Source of the DNA: an uncultured Eubacteriales bacterium
Lineage (GTDB): Bacteria; Bacillota; Clostridia; Lachnospirales; Lachnospiraceae
Length of the DNA stretch: 34,795 nt
NCBI GenBank assembly: GCA_900316755.1
Contig: ONED01000015.1
Location: 1-34,795, forward strand
Direction: 5' to 3'
In this document: positions 1 to 8,110 of the stretch, piece after piece
Position numbering within the stretch: position 1 is the first letter of the stretch
Layout: every line of letters starts with the position of its first letter
Program-made: the position numbers and the translations under genes
The notes under the pieces: model-generated
Told to the model about the DNA's origin: nothing
The model's database searches: none
Seen by the model: the letters and a program-made list of their open reading frames with translations, nothing else

Positions 1-1
1 A

Positions 2-445
2 GAGACGAAAGAAGAACTTACGAAAGCAGACCTGTTGCCCTTGGTGTTATGCCCTTTGATGGGAGGTGCGATGTCCCAGAAAGAGCGGATATCGGCAGCC
101 TATGACATTACAAGGAATGCGACGGGTACGGATGCGGAGGTGATTCGGAAAGTAGAGGCATTGGTATACGTTATGGCAGATAAGTTTTTGGAAAAAGCAG
201 AGATGGAACAGTTGAAGGAGGAAATCAAGATGACCACACTAGGGAAGATGCTATATGACGATGGTGTAAGAGATGGAGAAGCGCGAGGAGAAGTACGGGG
301 AGAGGCGCGAGGAAAGGCAGAAGAAAAAGCAAGGATGTTCGTTTTGATTCGGAAGATGACAGCAGATGGGGAGTTGGAAGCGATTCCGAAACTTACGACA
401 GATTCGGGTTTTTACGAAACTATGCTTCGAAAATACAATTTATAG
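2..445 (+). CDS. Rpn family PD-(D/E)XK nuclease / putative transposase, C-terminal part (5' truncated by window edge)
   Basis: The reading frame is open to the left edge, so the gene begins outside the window; a TTG at 35 is unlikely to be its real start. The visible 147 codons contain the stretch LVLCPLMGGAMSQKERI, which I recognise from the C-terminal half of Rpn-type (recombination-promoting nuclease) proteins, abundant in Lachnospiraceae and often annotated as PD-(D/E)XK nuclease family transposases. It is followed by a charged helical tail with short Gly/Ala/Arg/Glu repeats (DGEARGEVRGEARGKAEEK), also typical of the family. The nuclease core and catalytic residues lie outside the window, so activity cannot be judged. 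The stop is 11 bases before the GH20 start and the two genes could be co-transcribed, although a functional link is not expected. Confidence 0.7.
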   Translation, partial: ETKEELTKADLLPLVLCPLMGGAMSQKERISAAYDITRNATGTDAEVIRKVEALVYVMADKFLEKAEMEQLKEEIKMTTLGKMLYDDGVRDGEARGEVRGEARGKAEEKARMFVLIRKMTADGELEAIPKLTTDSGFYETMLRKYNL

Positions 446-456
446 GAGAAAATGAT

Positions 457-2076
457 ATGGGTGAGAGAAGAAGAAACGTTCGAAGACTCGGAACGATGAT
501 TGATTGTTCCAGAAATGCAGTGATGAATGTGGAGACCATAAAACAGTGGATTGACCTGACCTCAGATATGGGTTATAACATGCTGATGTTGTATACGGAG
601 GACACGTGGGAGGTGAAGGACAATCCCTATTTCGGATATTGCAGGGGAAGATACAGCAAGGAAGAGCTAAAGAGTATAAGCGCATATGCGAAGGAAAAGC
701 AAATGGAGCTGATACCCTGCATCCAGACGCTGGCGCATTTGAATGCGATTACCCGTTGGCCGGCATATTCTAAACATATTGATGTGGGAGATATTCTTTT
801 GGCCGGAGACGAAGCCGTATATCAGCTAATTGAAAATATGTTTGCCACCATTTCCGAGTGTTTCGATTCCAAGTATGTGAATGTGGGAATGGATGAAGCG
901 CATCTCATTGGACGCGGACGTTATTACGACCTTCATGGAGACACGGACCGCACGCAGATTTTGCTGGAACATATTAAAAAGGTTGCCGAAATCGGGAAAC
1001 AGTATGGGTTAACAGTCTGTATGTGGTCAGATATGTTTTACCGCCTGGCGTCAGGAGATTATTATCAGAGCAATGCAGGAATCAACGAGGAAGCCCGCAG
1101 TCAGATACCGGAGAATGTGGAATTGATTTATTGGGATTATTACAGCACGGATACTGCACGTTATGATGAAATGATAAAGTCTCATGAGAAGATTAAGGAG
1201 GGGACATGGTTTGCCGGAGGACTTTGGAGCTGGATAGGATTCACCCCGCGGAATGACTATAGTATCAAGGCAACAACGGCTGCCCTGGAGGCGTGTGAAA
1301 AGAATGGAGTGCAGGATATTTTCTTTACCCTCTGGGGAGATAACGGAGGAGAATGTTCCAGATTTGCATTGCTTCCCGCTTTATTTTATGCGGCAGAGTA
1401 TTCGAAAGGTAATAAGGATGTGGCGAAGATACATCAAAAATTTGAAGAAAAATACGGAATTTCATGGGAAGAGTTCATGCTTCTGGACTTGCCGGACAGC
1501 CCAAAAAGAGGCGAGGATGTGCTGAGTAACAGTGAAAAATATCTGCTCTACAATGACTTATTTCTGGGAGTGACAGATTCTACCCTTCAGGGGGACGAGG
1601 AGGCTGCATTTACAGCCTGCGCCCGGAAGCTCCGGGAAGTTCCAAGAAGTGAACGGTGGGGGTACTTATTTGATACCCAGCAGACCCTTTGCGAGGTACT
1701 GGCAGTGAAAGCTGGGCTTGGCGTGCGCACGAGAGAGGCTTATCAGGCAGAGAACCGGGACGTGATAGAGGCTGTAATCAAGGAATACCGGTTGCTGGAG
1801 GAGAAGTTGGATGTCTTTTACGAAACTTTCCGCCTGCAGTGGTATCGGGAGAATAAAGGACATGGGTTTGATGTTCAGGACATTCGCCTTGGCGGGCTTA
1901 TGCAGCGAGTGCGACATTGCCGCCGGATGTTGGAGGACTTGTCTTTGGGCAAGACAGAACGCATCGAGGAACTAGAAGAAACACTGTTGGATTTCTGTGG
2001 AAACGGAGAAGTGTTTGAAAAGAAGCCGGTATTGTTTAACGGATGGGGGCAGATGGTGACTACCAATGTAATCTAG
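457..2076 (+). CDS. Family 20 glycoside hydrolase, beta-N-acetylhexosaminidase (GcnA-like, cytoplasmic)
   Basis: Predicted exo-acting beta-N-acetylhexosaminidase of 539 residues that removes terminal GlcNAc or GalNAc by substrate-assisted catalysis. The adjacent Asp-Glu pair that defines GH20 is in NVGMDEAH (Asp146-Glu147). The TIM barrel begins almost at the N-terminus (LGTMIDCSRNAVM, residues 11-23), with no GH20b domain in front, and a long helical domain follows, as in streptococcal GcnA and Paenibacillus Hex1. Aromatic residues near 260 (GLWSWIGF) and 294 (LWGDNGGE) fit the sugar-binding barrel strands. There is no signal peptide, so it probably acts on imported oligosaccharides. The ATG at 457 has AGGAG eight bases upstream. 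It is separated from the catabolic locus by the pheST operon, so a shared role with that locus is not shown. Confidence 0.88.
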   Translation: MGERRRNVRRLGTMIDCSRNAVMNVETIKQWIDLTSDMGYNMLMLYTEDTWEVKDNPYFGYCRGRYSKEELKSISAYAKEKQMELIPCIQTLAHLNAITRWPAYSKHIDVGDILLAGDEAVYQLIENMFATISECFDSKYVNVGMDEAHLIGRGRYYDLHGDTDRTQILLEHIKKVAEIGKQYGLTVCMWSDMFYRLASGDYYQSNAGINEEARSQIPENVELIYWDYYSTDTARYDEMIKSHEKIKEGTWFAGGLWSWIGFTPRNDYSIKATTAALEACEKNGVQDIFFTLWGDNGGECSRFALLPALFYAAEYSKGNKDVAKIHQKFEEKYGISWEEFMLLDLPDSPKRGEDVLSNSEKYLLYNDLFLGVTDSTLQGDEEAAFTACARKLREVPRSERWGYLFDTQQTLCEVLAVKAGLGVRTREAYQAENRDVIEAVIKEYRLLEEKLDVFYETFRLQWYRENKGHGFDVQDIRLGGLMQRVRHCRRMLEDLSLGKTERIEELEETLLDFCGNGEVFEKKPVLFNGWGQMVTTNVI

Positions 2077-2145
2077 ATGTCGAAAGAGCGAATCAAGATG
2101 GAACAGACCATTCAGAACATTTGTCATCGAGGTTTTCAGAACATC

Positions 2146-2173
2146 TTGACAAGTCGGATGATTATGGTAAAAT
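2146..2173 (+). promoter_or_regulatory. Sigma-A-type promoter for the pheST-queA transcript
   Basis: TTGACA at 2146-2151 and TAAAAT at 2168-2173 are separated by 16 bp, and TG precedes the -10 by one base (extended -10). It lies 25 bp upstream of the first strand of T-box stem I, so transcription would begin around 2180 and include the whole leader. Confidence 0.75.
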
Positions 2174-2197
2174 GTAGTGGTATGAATATGGAAAAGC

Positions 2198-2440
2198 AAA
2201 GATCGTGTTAAGTAGTGCACTATTTTCCAACAGAGAGGGGAAATCATCGGCTGGAAGTTTCCTCTGGTTCAGATAGGAATCGAATTTCGCACGGGAGCTG
2301 TATCTTTGAAAACGCGTTTTATAGGTCGAAAAGTAGGAGATACCGTATGCTGCACGTTACGCAGTCCGAGTGCCTGCAGGATGCTGTAGGAATTAGGGTG
2401 GTACCGCGATGAACCTCGTCCCTTGGCAGGACGGGGTTTT
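2198..2440 (+). promoter_or_regulatory. T-box leader, tRNA-Phe responsive (specifier UUC)
   Basis: The conserved T-box motif AGGGTGGTACCGCG is at 2395-2408. Its TGGT (2399-2402) would pair with the NCCA end of uncharged tRNA-Phe. The base of stem I is AAAGAT (2198-2203) pairing with ATCTTT (2302-2307). The AGTA S-turn at 2211-2214 lies opposite a specifier loop, GAATTTCGCA, in which TTC (2286-2288) reads Phe. The AGAGAGGGG and GGCTGGAAG elements of the upper stem I are also present. This matches the downstream genes, the two subunits of phenylalanyl-tRNA synthetase: uncharged tRNA-Phe should stabilise the antiterminator and raise expression. Confidence 0.93.
2414..2440 (+). terminator. T-box intrinsic terminator
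   Basis: CCTCGTCC (2414-2421) pairs with GGACGGGG (2429-2436) around a 7-base loop and is followed by TTTT and more A/T. The 5' arm overlaps the strand that would form the antiterminator with the T-box motif, giving the usual mutually exclusive switch. Confidence 0.9.
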
Positions 2441-2489
2441 AATTTATAGGAAAGTAGTTTCCGTGAGACTCTTTCCCATAAATTAGAAA

Positions 2490-2587
2490 TGCACTTCGTG
2501 CAAACGATGCACAGCTCGCGGAGAGGAAATATATTGCTTCGCAATCCGCTCGCGCGCGGAGTTTGCGCAAGAAGCGCAAACTTTTTT
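2490..2587 (+). repeat. Cluster of short hairpins in the pheS leader, ending in a second terminator-like stem
   Basis: The stretch between the T-box terminator and pheS holds several perfect small hairpins: TGCAC-ttc-GTGCA (2490-2502), CTC-gcg-GAG (2515-2523), ATTGC-ttc-GCAAT (2533-2545) and GTTTGCGC-aagaa-GCGCAAAC (2561-2581). GCGGA (2518-2522) can also pair with TCCGC (2545-2549), enclosing the third hairpin. The local GC-rich pocket (2546-2560) differs from the flanks. It resembles a dispersed intergenic hairpin element rather than part of the T-box, but I cannot test genome copy number. Confidence 0.5.
2561..2587 (+). terminator. Terminator-like hairpin just before pheS
   Basis: A perfect 8-bp stem GTTTGCGC / GCGCAAAC with a 5-base loop is followed directly by six T residues (2582-2587), the form of a classical rho-independent terminator. 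It lies 24 bases before the pheS start, so transcripts that pass the T-box must also pass this signal. It could lower basal expression or be an inserted element. Confidence 0.6.
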
Positions 2588-2611
2588 ATTAGGAAAAGGA
2601 GACAAAGAGAA

Positions 2612-3628
2612 ATGAACATGGATGAAATCAAAGCCGTATATCTGGCAGACTTAGAAGTGGTTGAAGATGCAAAACAGCTTGCAGATTTCTGGACAAAATA
2701 CCTTGGCAAAGGCGGAGAGGTTCAGAAGCTGATGAACGGAATTAAAAATGTTCCGAAGGAGGAAAAAAAGGCATATGGCCAGGCGGTAAATGAAATCAAA
2801 AACTGGGCACAGGCGTTATATGACGAGAAGAAGACAGAACTGGACAAACAGGCAATCCTTGCCCGCTATGAAGAGGAAAAAGTGGATGTGACACTTCCGG
2901 TAAAGACGGTGGCAGCAGGAAACCTGCATCCGTTGACTTCTATGAAGAACGAGATGATTAACGTGTTTGCAGGAATGGGATTTGAGATTTTTGAAGGACC
3001 GGAGATTGAGGATGATGACCACAATTTTACCCGGTTAAATGTATTAAAGGACCATCCGTCCAGAGATATGCAGGACACCTTCTGGCTGACGGAGGATTTG
3101 CTGCTCCGCACCCATACTTCACCGGGGCAGATTCGTGTGATGGATATGGAAAAACCGCCAATCAAGGTGCTGGTACCGGGAAAAGTATTCCGTTCGGACA
3201 GTGATGCGACTCATTCTCCCATGTTCAGTCAGCTTGAGGGACTGGTTGTGGATAAACATATTACCCTCTGTGATTTGCAGGGAATGCTGGATCAGTTTGT
3301 AAAGGCAATTTTTTCTGACGAGGCGAAAACGAGACTGCGTCCGTCCTATTTCCCGTTTACAGAGCCTTCCGTAGAGGTAGATGTAAGTTGCTTCAAATGC
3401 GGCGGAAAGGGCTGTTCCCTCTGCAAGGGAACCGGCTGGATTGAAGTATTGGGCGGTGGTATCGTAAATAATAAGGTGCTGGAGAACTGTGGAATCGATT
3501 CTTCCAAATATTCCGGACTTGCATTCGGAATCGGAATTGAGCGTATCGCCATGCTGAAATATGGCATCAATCATATGGGTAAGTTGTTTGAAAATGACAT
3601 TGAATTCTTAAAACAGTTTAAGGCATAA
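2612..3628 (+). CDS. pheS: Phenylalanine--tRNA ligase alpha subunit
   Basis: Catalytic alpha subunit (338 residues) of the heterotetrameric class II phenylalanyl-tRNA synthetase, which charges tRNA-Phe in the cytoplasm. Recognisable parts are the N-terminal coiled-coil tRNA-binding region (residues 1-90), class II motif 1 around HPLTSMKNEM, motif 2 around VFRSDSDATHSPMF, the Cys-rich segment CFKCGGKGCSLCKGTGW, and motif 3 near the end (GLAFGIGIERIAML). The frame is open further upstream through the leader hairpins, but the ATG at 2612 is chosen because AGGAAAAGGAG lies just before it and the protein then begins as in other PheS proteins. It is controlled by the tRNA-Phe T-box and followed 13 bases later by pheT. 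Confidence 0.97.
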   Translation: MNMDEIKAVYLADLEVVEDAKQLADFWTKYLGKGGEVQKLMNGIKNVPKEEKKAYGQAVNEIKNWAQALYDEKKTELDKQAILARYEEEKVDVTLPVKTVAAGNLHPLTSMKNEMINVFAGMGFEIFEGPEIEDDDHNFTRLNVLKDHPSRDMQDTFWLTEDLLLRTHTSPGQIRVMDMEKPPIKVLVPGKVFRSDSDATHSPMFSQLEGLVVDKHITLCDLQGMLDQFVKAIFSDEAKTRLRPSYFPFTEPSVEVDVSCFKCGGKGCSLCKGTGWIEVLGGGIVNNKVLENCGIDSSKYSGLAFGIGIERIAMLKYGINHMGKLFENDIEFLKQFKA

Positions 3629-3641
3629 GTCGGAGGGTATT

Positions 3642-6053
3642 ATGAAAGTTTTATATAGTTGGTTAAAAGAATATGTAGATATCGATGTAACACCGAAGGA
3701 ACTGGAGGGGAAACTTTTTTCCACCGGTTTTGAAGTGGAGGGTGTGGAATATTTAGGAGAAAATTTGGAAAAGGTCGTGGTTGGACAGATTACGGCGATG
3801 GAGCATTATGAGGGGACGCATTTGCAGATTTGTCATGTAGACTGCGGCGAGATGGGACATGACCATCTGATTTTGACCGGTGCGACCAATGTGTTTGTCG
3901 GCGCAAAGGTTCCGGCGGCTTTGGTCGGTGCAAAGCTTCCTTGCGGCTTGGAGATTCAGCCGAGAAAAATGGTGGACATGATGTCCTATGGGATGCTTTG
4001 TTCCGGCGAGGAGATGAAGCTTGATAAAAACTGGTATCCGGGAGCGGATGTGAACGGAATTATGATTCTTGCAGAGGATGCGCCTCTTGGAATGGACATG
4101 AAAGAATATCTGGAACTGGACGATTATCTGTTTGATATTTCGATTACGGCAAATCGTCCGGACTGCCAGTCCGTCATCGGTATTGCAAAAGAGGTGGCGG
4201 CGTTCTTACGGAAACCATTCAAAGCGCCGAATTACAATTATACAGAAGACGGAACGGTCAATGAGGATATCAGCATTGCTGTGTTGGATAAGGAAGTCTG
4301 CCCGCGGTATCTGGGACATTATGTATATGATGTGACCTACAGCGAGTCTCCGCTTTGGATGAAGAGAAGGCTCATTGCCAGCGGACACAATGCAATCAAT
4401 GCCATGGTAGATATCACAAACTATGTGCTTCTGGAAATCGGTCAGCCGATGCATGCGTTTGATTTGAATACCCTGGAAGGCTCTTCTATCGTGGTTCGAA
4501 GAGCAAAGGATGGGGAAGAGCTTGTGACGCTGGACGAAAAGAACCGGGTGTTAAACCACAACAATCTGCTCATCTGTGACAAGGAAAAGGCAGTGGGTCT
4601 TGCAGGAGTCATGGGGGGACTTAATAGTGAGATTACGGAGGACACAAAGCGCGTTCTGTTTGAGTCTGCAAAGTTTTTGAAGGATAATGTGCGCAAGACT
4701 TCAAGAAGTCTGGGACTTCGTTCAGATGCAGCGGCAAGATTTGAAAAAGGAATTGATGAGTACACCGTAGAATGTGGTATGGCAAGAGCGTTGAATCTGG
4801 TACAGACCCTGGGAATCGGAAAAATCAGTTCCAGTCATTTTGATGTGTCTGCCGGAGCATCTACAGAAAAGAGAGTCATCCGAGTGGAAACTGCCAAAGT
4901 GAATGATGTCCTTGGCATTGTAGTGCCGGAGGAAGAGATGGTGAATATTTTGACGGCACTTCAGTTTGAGGTGGAATTACAGGATGGGGTACTGACGCTT
5001 GCAGTGCCGAGATACCGGGAAGATATTGAGAGCTATCAGGATATTGCAGAGGAGATTATTCGTGAGTACGGATACGACAAAGTGACACCGACATTTTTGG
5101 ACGACGCCAAAGTGACGAACGGCGGCATGAACCGTCTTCAGACGAAGGAACTGGAAGTGAAGGAATATCTGTGTACGCAAGGGTACTATGAGATTCAGAC
5201 CATTGCCATGTGTGCAAAAAATGAATTTGATATGTTCCTGATTCCGGAAGATGCAAAAGAGAGAAACGTGGTGGAATTATTAAACCCGATTACGGAAAAC
5301 CTAAGCATGATGCGGACCATGATGGCTCCGTCTATGGTAAGGGTAATTGAGAATAATATCAAGAACGGGACAGAAAAGATGCGATTCTTCGAACTGGCAA
5401 ATGTGTATCTCCCGAAGGCATTGCCGCTTACAGAGCCGCCAATTGAAGAAAAAATGTTATGCCTGGGAGCCTGCGGTGCAGAGGAAGATTTCTTTAAAAT
5501 GAAGGAAACGTTGGAAAATTTCGCAAGCTATAACGATTTGACGTTCTCTTACAAGAGAGGAACCGTTCCGTATCTGCATCCGGGCAGAACAGCCGAAGTC
5601 TACTGCCTGGGACAGAAAATCGGTCATTTTGGACAACTGCGCTATGAAATCATTGACAGCCTGAATATTGCCGGAGGCAAAAAAGCGGATACGAAGATTT
5701 TCCTTGCGGAACTGGATTACAGTATTCTTGCTGGTTTGTTTAAAAAGGCAATCAAGTATGTTCCGGGAACCGGGTTTGCAGGAAACAGCCGGGACATTTC
5801 CGTGCTGATTGACAAAACGGTGGAATGCGGCACAATTGTGGACGCGATTCAAGCTTGTGATGAGCTGATTGGAAAAGTCAGTCTGTTCGATATTTTCGAA
5901 AGCGAGAAACTGGGTGCGGACAAGAAGAGTATGGCATTTAAGATTCAGCTTGCGTCAGATGTGAAAGATGTGACGGATGAAATGACAGACGAGGTCATTG
6001 AAAAAGTAATCAAGGCGCTTAGCGAACAGTTTGGCGCACAGATGCGAGTGTAG
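3642..6053 (+). CDS. pheT: Phenylalanine--tRNA ligase beta subunit
   Basis: Beta subunit of 803 residues, the usual bacterial length. An N-terminal EMAP-type tRNA-binding domain covers about residues 40-150. The B3/B4 editing region follows (ANRPDCQSVIGIAKE; NAMVDITNYVLLEIGQPMHA around 250-275), then the B5 domain, a degenerate class II core, and a C-terminal ferredoxin-like anticodon-binding domain (SRDISVLIDKTVECGTIV near 706-725). It edits Tyr-tRNA-Phe and binds the tRNA in complex with PheS. The ATG has CGGAGGG upstream. The downstream queA start is three bases past the stop, so queA is probably translationally coupled to pheT. Confidence 0.97.
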   Translation: MKVLYSWLKEYVDIDVTPKELEGKLFSTGFEVEGVEYLGENLEKVVVGQITAMEHYEGTHLQICHVDCGEMGHDHLILTGATNVFVGAKVPAALVGAKLPCGLEIQPRKMVDMMSYGMLCSGEEMKLDKNWYPGADVNGIMILAEDAPLGMDMKEYLELDDYLFDISITANRPDCQSVIGIAKEVAAFLRKPFKAPNYNYTEDGTVNEDISIAVLDKEVCPRYLGHYVYDVTYSESPLWMKRRLIASGHNAINAMVDITNYVLLEIGQPMHAFDLNTLEGSSIVVRRAKDGEELVTLDEKNRVLNHNNLLICDKEKAVGLAGVMGGLNSEITEDTKRVLFESAKFLKDNVRKTSRSLGLRSDAAARFEKGIDEYTVECGMARALNLVQTLGIGKISSSHFDVSAGASTEKRVIRVETAKVNDVLGIVVPEEEMVNILTALQFEVELQDGVLTLAVPRYREDIESYQDIAEEIIREYGYDKVTPTFLDDAKVTNGGMNRLQTKELEVKEYLCTQGYYEIQTIAMCAKNEFDMFLIPEDAKERNVVELLNPITENLSMMRTMMAPSMVRVIENNIKNGTEKMRFFELANVYLPKALPLTEPPIEEKMLCLGACGAEEDFFKMKETLENFASYNDLTFSYKRGTVPYLHPGRTAEVYCLGQKIGHFGQLRYEIIDSLNIAGGKKADTKIFLAELDYSILAGLFKKAIKYVPGTGFAGNSRDISVLIDKTVECGTIVDAIQACDELIGKVSLFDIFESEKLGADKKSMAFKIQLASDVKDVTDEMTDEVIEKVIKALSEQFGAQMRV

Positions 6054-6056
6054 GAT

Positions 6057-7109
6057 ATGATGAAAAAAGAAGATTTTTATTTTGAATTGCCGGAAGAATT
6101 GATTGCACAGGATCCTCTGGAGGACCGGTCAAGCTCAAGACTTCTGGTATTGGATAAGCATACCGGGGAAGTGGAGCATCGGATATTCCGGGATGTCCTT
6201 GATTATCTGGAGGAAGGAGACTGCCTTGTCATCAACGATACCAAGGTATTGCCGGCAAGGCTCATTGGCTCCCGAGTGGGGACAGATGCCAAAATTGAGG
6301 TGCTTCTCCTGAAGCGGATGGAAAATGATACCTGGGAAACCCTGGTAAAACCGGGGAAAAAGGCAAAGGTGGGAACCAGAATCAGTTTCGGCGAAGGGCT
6401 TCTTGTGGGTGAAGTTGTAGATATTGTGGAAGAGGGAAACCGGCTGATTCGGTTTTCCTATCAGGGGATTTTTGAAGAAATTTTAGACCGCCTCGGTCAG
6501 ATGCCGCTTCCTCCCTATATTACGCACCAACTGAAGGACAAAAACCGCTATCAGACGGTGTATGCCACCCATACCGGTTCAGCGGCCGCACCGACGGCAG
6601 GGCTTCATTTTACCCCGGAGCTGCTGAAAAAGATTGAAGAAAAAGGCGTGAAGATTGCGAGAGTGACACTTCATGTGGGACTTGGGACGTTCCGACCTGT
6701 GAAGGTGGACAATATTTTAGACCACCACATGCATTCCGAGTTCTATCAGATTGAGAAAGAGGCAGCAGAAAAGATTAACAGCACGAAGGAGCAGGGAAAA
6801 CGTGTGATTTGTGTGGGTACTACGAGCTGCAGGACCATAGAATCCGCAGCGGATGAAAATGGCAGACTGAGGGAAACCAGCGGCTTTACCGATATTTTTA
6901 TTTATCCGGGATATCAATTTAAGGTCTTGGATAGTTTGATTACCAATTTCCATTTGCCGGAATCCACCTTGGTGATGCTGGTATCGGCACTTGCCGGAAG
7001 AGAGCACGTGCTTGCGGCATATCAGCAGGCAATTGAGGAACGGTACCGGTTCTTTAGCTTTGGGGATGCGATGCTGATTACAGATTTATCTAGCGAGAGT
7101 GCCGACTGA
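6057..7109 (+). CDS. queA: S-adenosylmethionine:tRNA ribosyltransferase-isomerase
   Basis: Enzyme of queuosine synthesis that transfers and rearranges the ribosyl part of SAM onto 7-aminomethyl-7-deazaguanine at the wobble position of tRNAs for Tyr, His, Asn and Asp. The 350-residue length is normal, and family signatures are clear: [17 protein letters not shown] at the N-terminus, [11 protein letters not shown] (residues 61-71), [17 protein letters not shown] (173-189), [10 protein letters not shown] (207-216) and [10 protein letters not shown] near 295-304. There is no independent promoter or good Shine-Dalgarno; translation probably relies on coupling to pheT. Its last 20 bases overlap the convergent araC-family gene on the other strand. 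Confidence 0.96.
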   Translation: MMKKEDFYFELPEELIAQDPLEDRSSSRLLVLDKHTGEVEHRIFRDVLDYLEEGDCLVINDTKVLPARLIGSRVGTDAKIEVLLLKRMENDTWETLVKPGKKAKVGTRISFGEGLLVGEVVDIVEEGNRLIRFSYQGIFEEILDRLGQMPLPPYITHQLKDKNRYQTVYATHTGSAAAPTAGLHFTPELLKKIEEKGVKIARVTLHVGLGTFRPVKVDNILDHHMHSEFYQIEKEAAEKINSTKEQGKRVICVGTTSCRTIESAADENGRLRETSGFTDIFIYPGYQFKVLDSLITNFHLPESTLVMLVSALAGREHVLAAYQQAIEERYRFFSFGDAMLITDLSSESAD

Positions 7110-7926
7110 CATGTCGGTACTCCGTAGGAGACATCCCCATATGTTTTCGGAACATTCGACTGAAATACAAAGAATCCTGAAATCCTACATTTTCTGAAAT
7201 TTCACTTACATTTAAGGAGGAAGTCATCAAAAGCTCTGCGGCTTTGGATATACGATACTGCAGGATATATTTGTGGGGAGAAATTCCAATCTGGTCTGTA
7301 AACATATGAGCGAAGCGACTGTAACTTAAGTTTAACTCTTTTGCATACTTTTTCATATCAATTTCTTCATTAAAGTGCTCCTGAAAGTAAACCGTTGAAA
7401 TCGCAATTTCCTTACGGGAGAGCGCATTGGACGGCATACTGGTTCGAATCAGGAGATTAATCAATTGCAATAACAGGCTGTTTTCCTCAGGGATACACAG
7501 TGGAGAGGGAGTGCTGTGTGTACGTATGAGTTGGGAAAACAAAATTTCAAAATCACCCTTAGAAATAATGGTATACAACATATCTTCTTTTTCCCTTAAA
7601 TAACTCATAGCCTCTTCAGCTGCGGCTCCTGTGAAATGGACGTAGTAGGTCGTCGGATTTCCTTCATAACAAAAGGTATATTTCTGCGGTGTGAAAGGGT
7701 AAAATACCATGCATTGCCCTGCATTAATATGTACCTTATGCTCGCCAAGTTCTGCATCAATCCAGCCACTTTTGACATAAAGAAAATGATAATCCTTTCT
7801 GCCGTTCGGACGAAAAACCGTATATTCGTGATTGGTAATGTGTTCAGAGCCGCAACTGTTTACCTGGAGTAAACGTTTGGGCTCAAAATCGCTGTTATTA
7901 AAAGAATCAATAATGTGTTTTCTCAT
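7090..7926 (-). CDS. AraC-family transcriptional regulator
   Basis: Predicted DNA-binding regulator of 278 residues. The N-terminal half is a cupin-like sensor ([36 protein letters not shown]), which in this family usually binds a sugar. The C-terminal half has two helix-turn-helix motifs: one around [19 protein letters not shown], the second in [19 protein letters not shown], ending with the family signature [13 protein letters not shown]. It is divergent from the large catabolic operon starting at 8111 with 184 bases between them, so it is the likely local activator of that operon (inference from position). Its 3' end overlaps queA by 20 bases in a convergent arrangement. Confidence 0.9.
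   Translation of the reverse strand: MRKHIIDSFNNSDFEPKRLLQVNSCGSEHITNHEYTVFRPNGRKDYHFLYVKSGWIDAELGEHKVHINAGQCMVFYPFTPQKYTFCYEGNPTTYYVHFTGAAAEEAMSYLREKEDMLYTIISKGDFEILFSQLIRTHSTPSPLCIPEENSLLLQLINLLIRTSMPSNALSRKEIAISTVYFQEHFNEEIDMKKYAKELNLSYSRFAHMFTDQIGISPHKYILQYRISKAAELLMTSSLNVSEISENVGFQDSLYFSRMFRKHMGMSPTEYRHVSRHSR
7098..7121. other. Hairpin in the convergent queA / araC-family overlap
   Basis: AGTGCCGAC (7098-7106) pairs over nine positions, one of them G-U, with GTCGGTACT (7113-7121) around a six-base loop that contains the queA stop codon. There is no T-run on either side, so it is not a standard intrinsic terminator. It may protect both mRNA 3' ends or impede convergent polymerases. Confidence 0.45.
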
Positions 7927-8110
7927 AGTAATCCCTGCCCTATAAATGGAATTTCTTTATTATTTTCCTTCTGTTCTGAATATATTCCAAGCAAAGAAAA
8001 AAGTCAATAGAAGATAGCGAAAATATCCATGTAATTAACTGATTTCTATCTATGCAAAGCTTTGTATTCCTGTTTACAATAAAGACAAAACAGAAAGTGA
8101 GGTAAAGCAT
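7927..8110. promoter_or_regulatory. Divergent intergenic regulatory region with candidate operator and -10
   Basis: The 184 bases between the regulator and the catabolic operon contain no gene. On the plus strand TACAAT (8075-8080) is a good -10 candidate, but there is no convincing -35 at 16-18 bp, as expected for an activator-dependent promoter. Just upstream, GATAGCGAAA (8013-8022) and TTTCTATC (8043-8050) form an imperfect inverted repeat that is a plausible AraC-type operator. AGTGAGGT (8096-8103) is the ribosome binding site for the first gene. On the minus strand AGGG precedes the regulator start. Confidence 0.45.

Noticed and set aside
2..445. An insertion sequence at the left edge
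   Set aside because: Rpn-family proteins are called transposases in annotation, but no inverted repeats or target duplications are visible and the gene is cut by the window edge.
457..2076. Treating the GH20 gene as part of the glycan utilisation locus with the AGE-type epimerase
   Set aside because: It is separated by the pheST-queA operon and the regulator gene; shared function is only a guess.
2077..2211. Small open frame of about 44 codons directly after the GH20 stop
   Set aside because: No ribosome binding site, overlaps the pheST promoter and the start of T-box stem I, and no recognisable protein features.
2489..2611. N-terminal extension of pheS through the leader hairpins
   Set aside because: The extra 41 residues come from the hairpin/terminator region, PheS proteins do not have them, and a good ribosome binding site precedes ATG 2612.
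3119..3574. Long antisense frame inside pheS, and similar antisense frames within other genes
   Set aside because: They mirror strong coding sequence on the plus strand, lack ribosome binding sites and show no family features.
8052..8067. TTGTAT (8062-8067) as a -35 for the catabolic operon
   Set aside because: It is only seven bases from the TACAAT -10 candidate, far too close for a sigma-A promoter.
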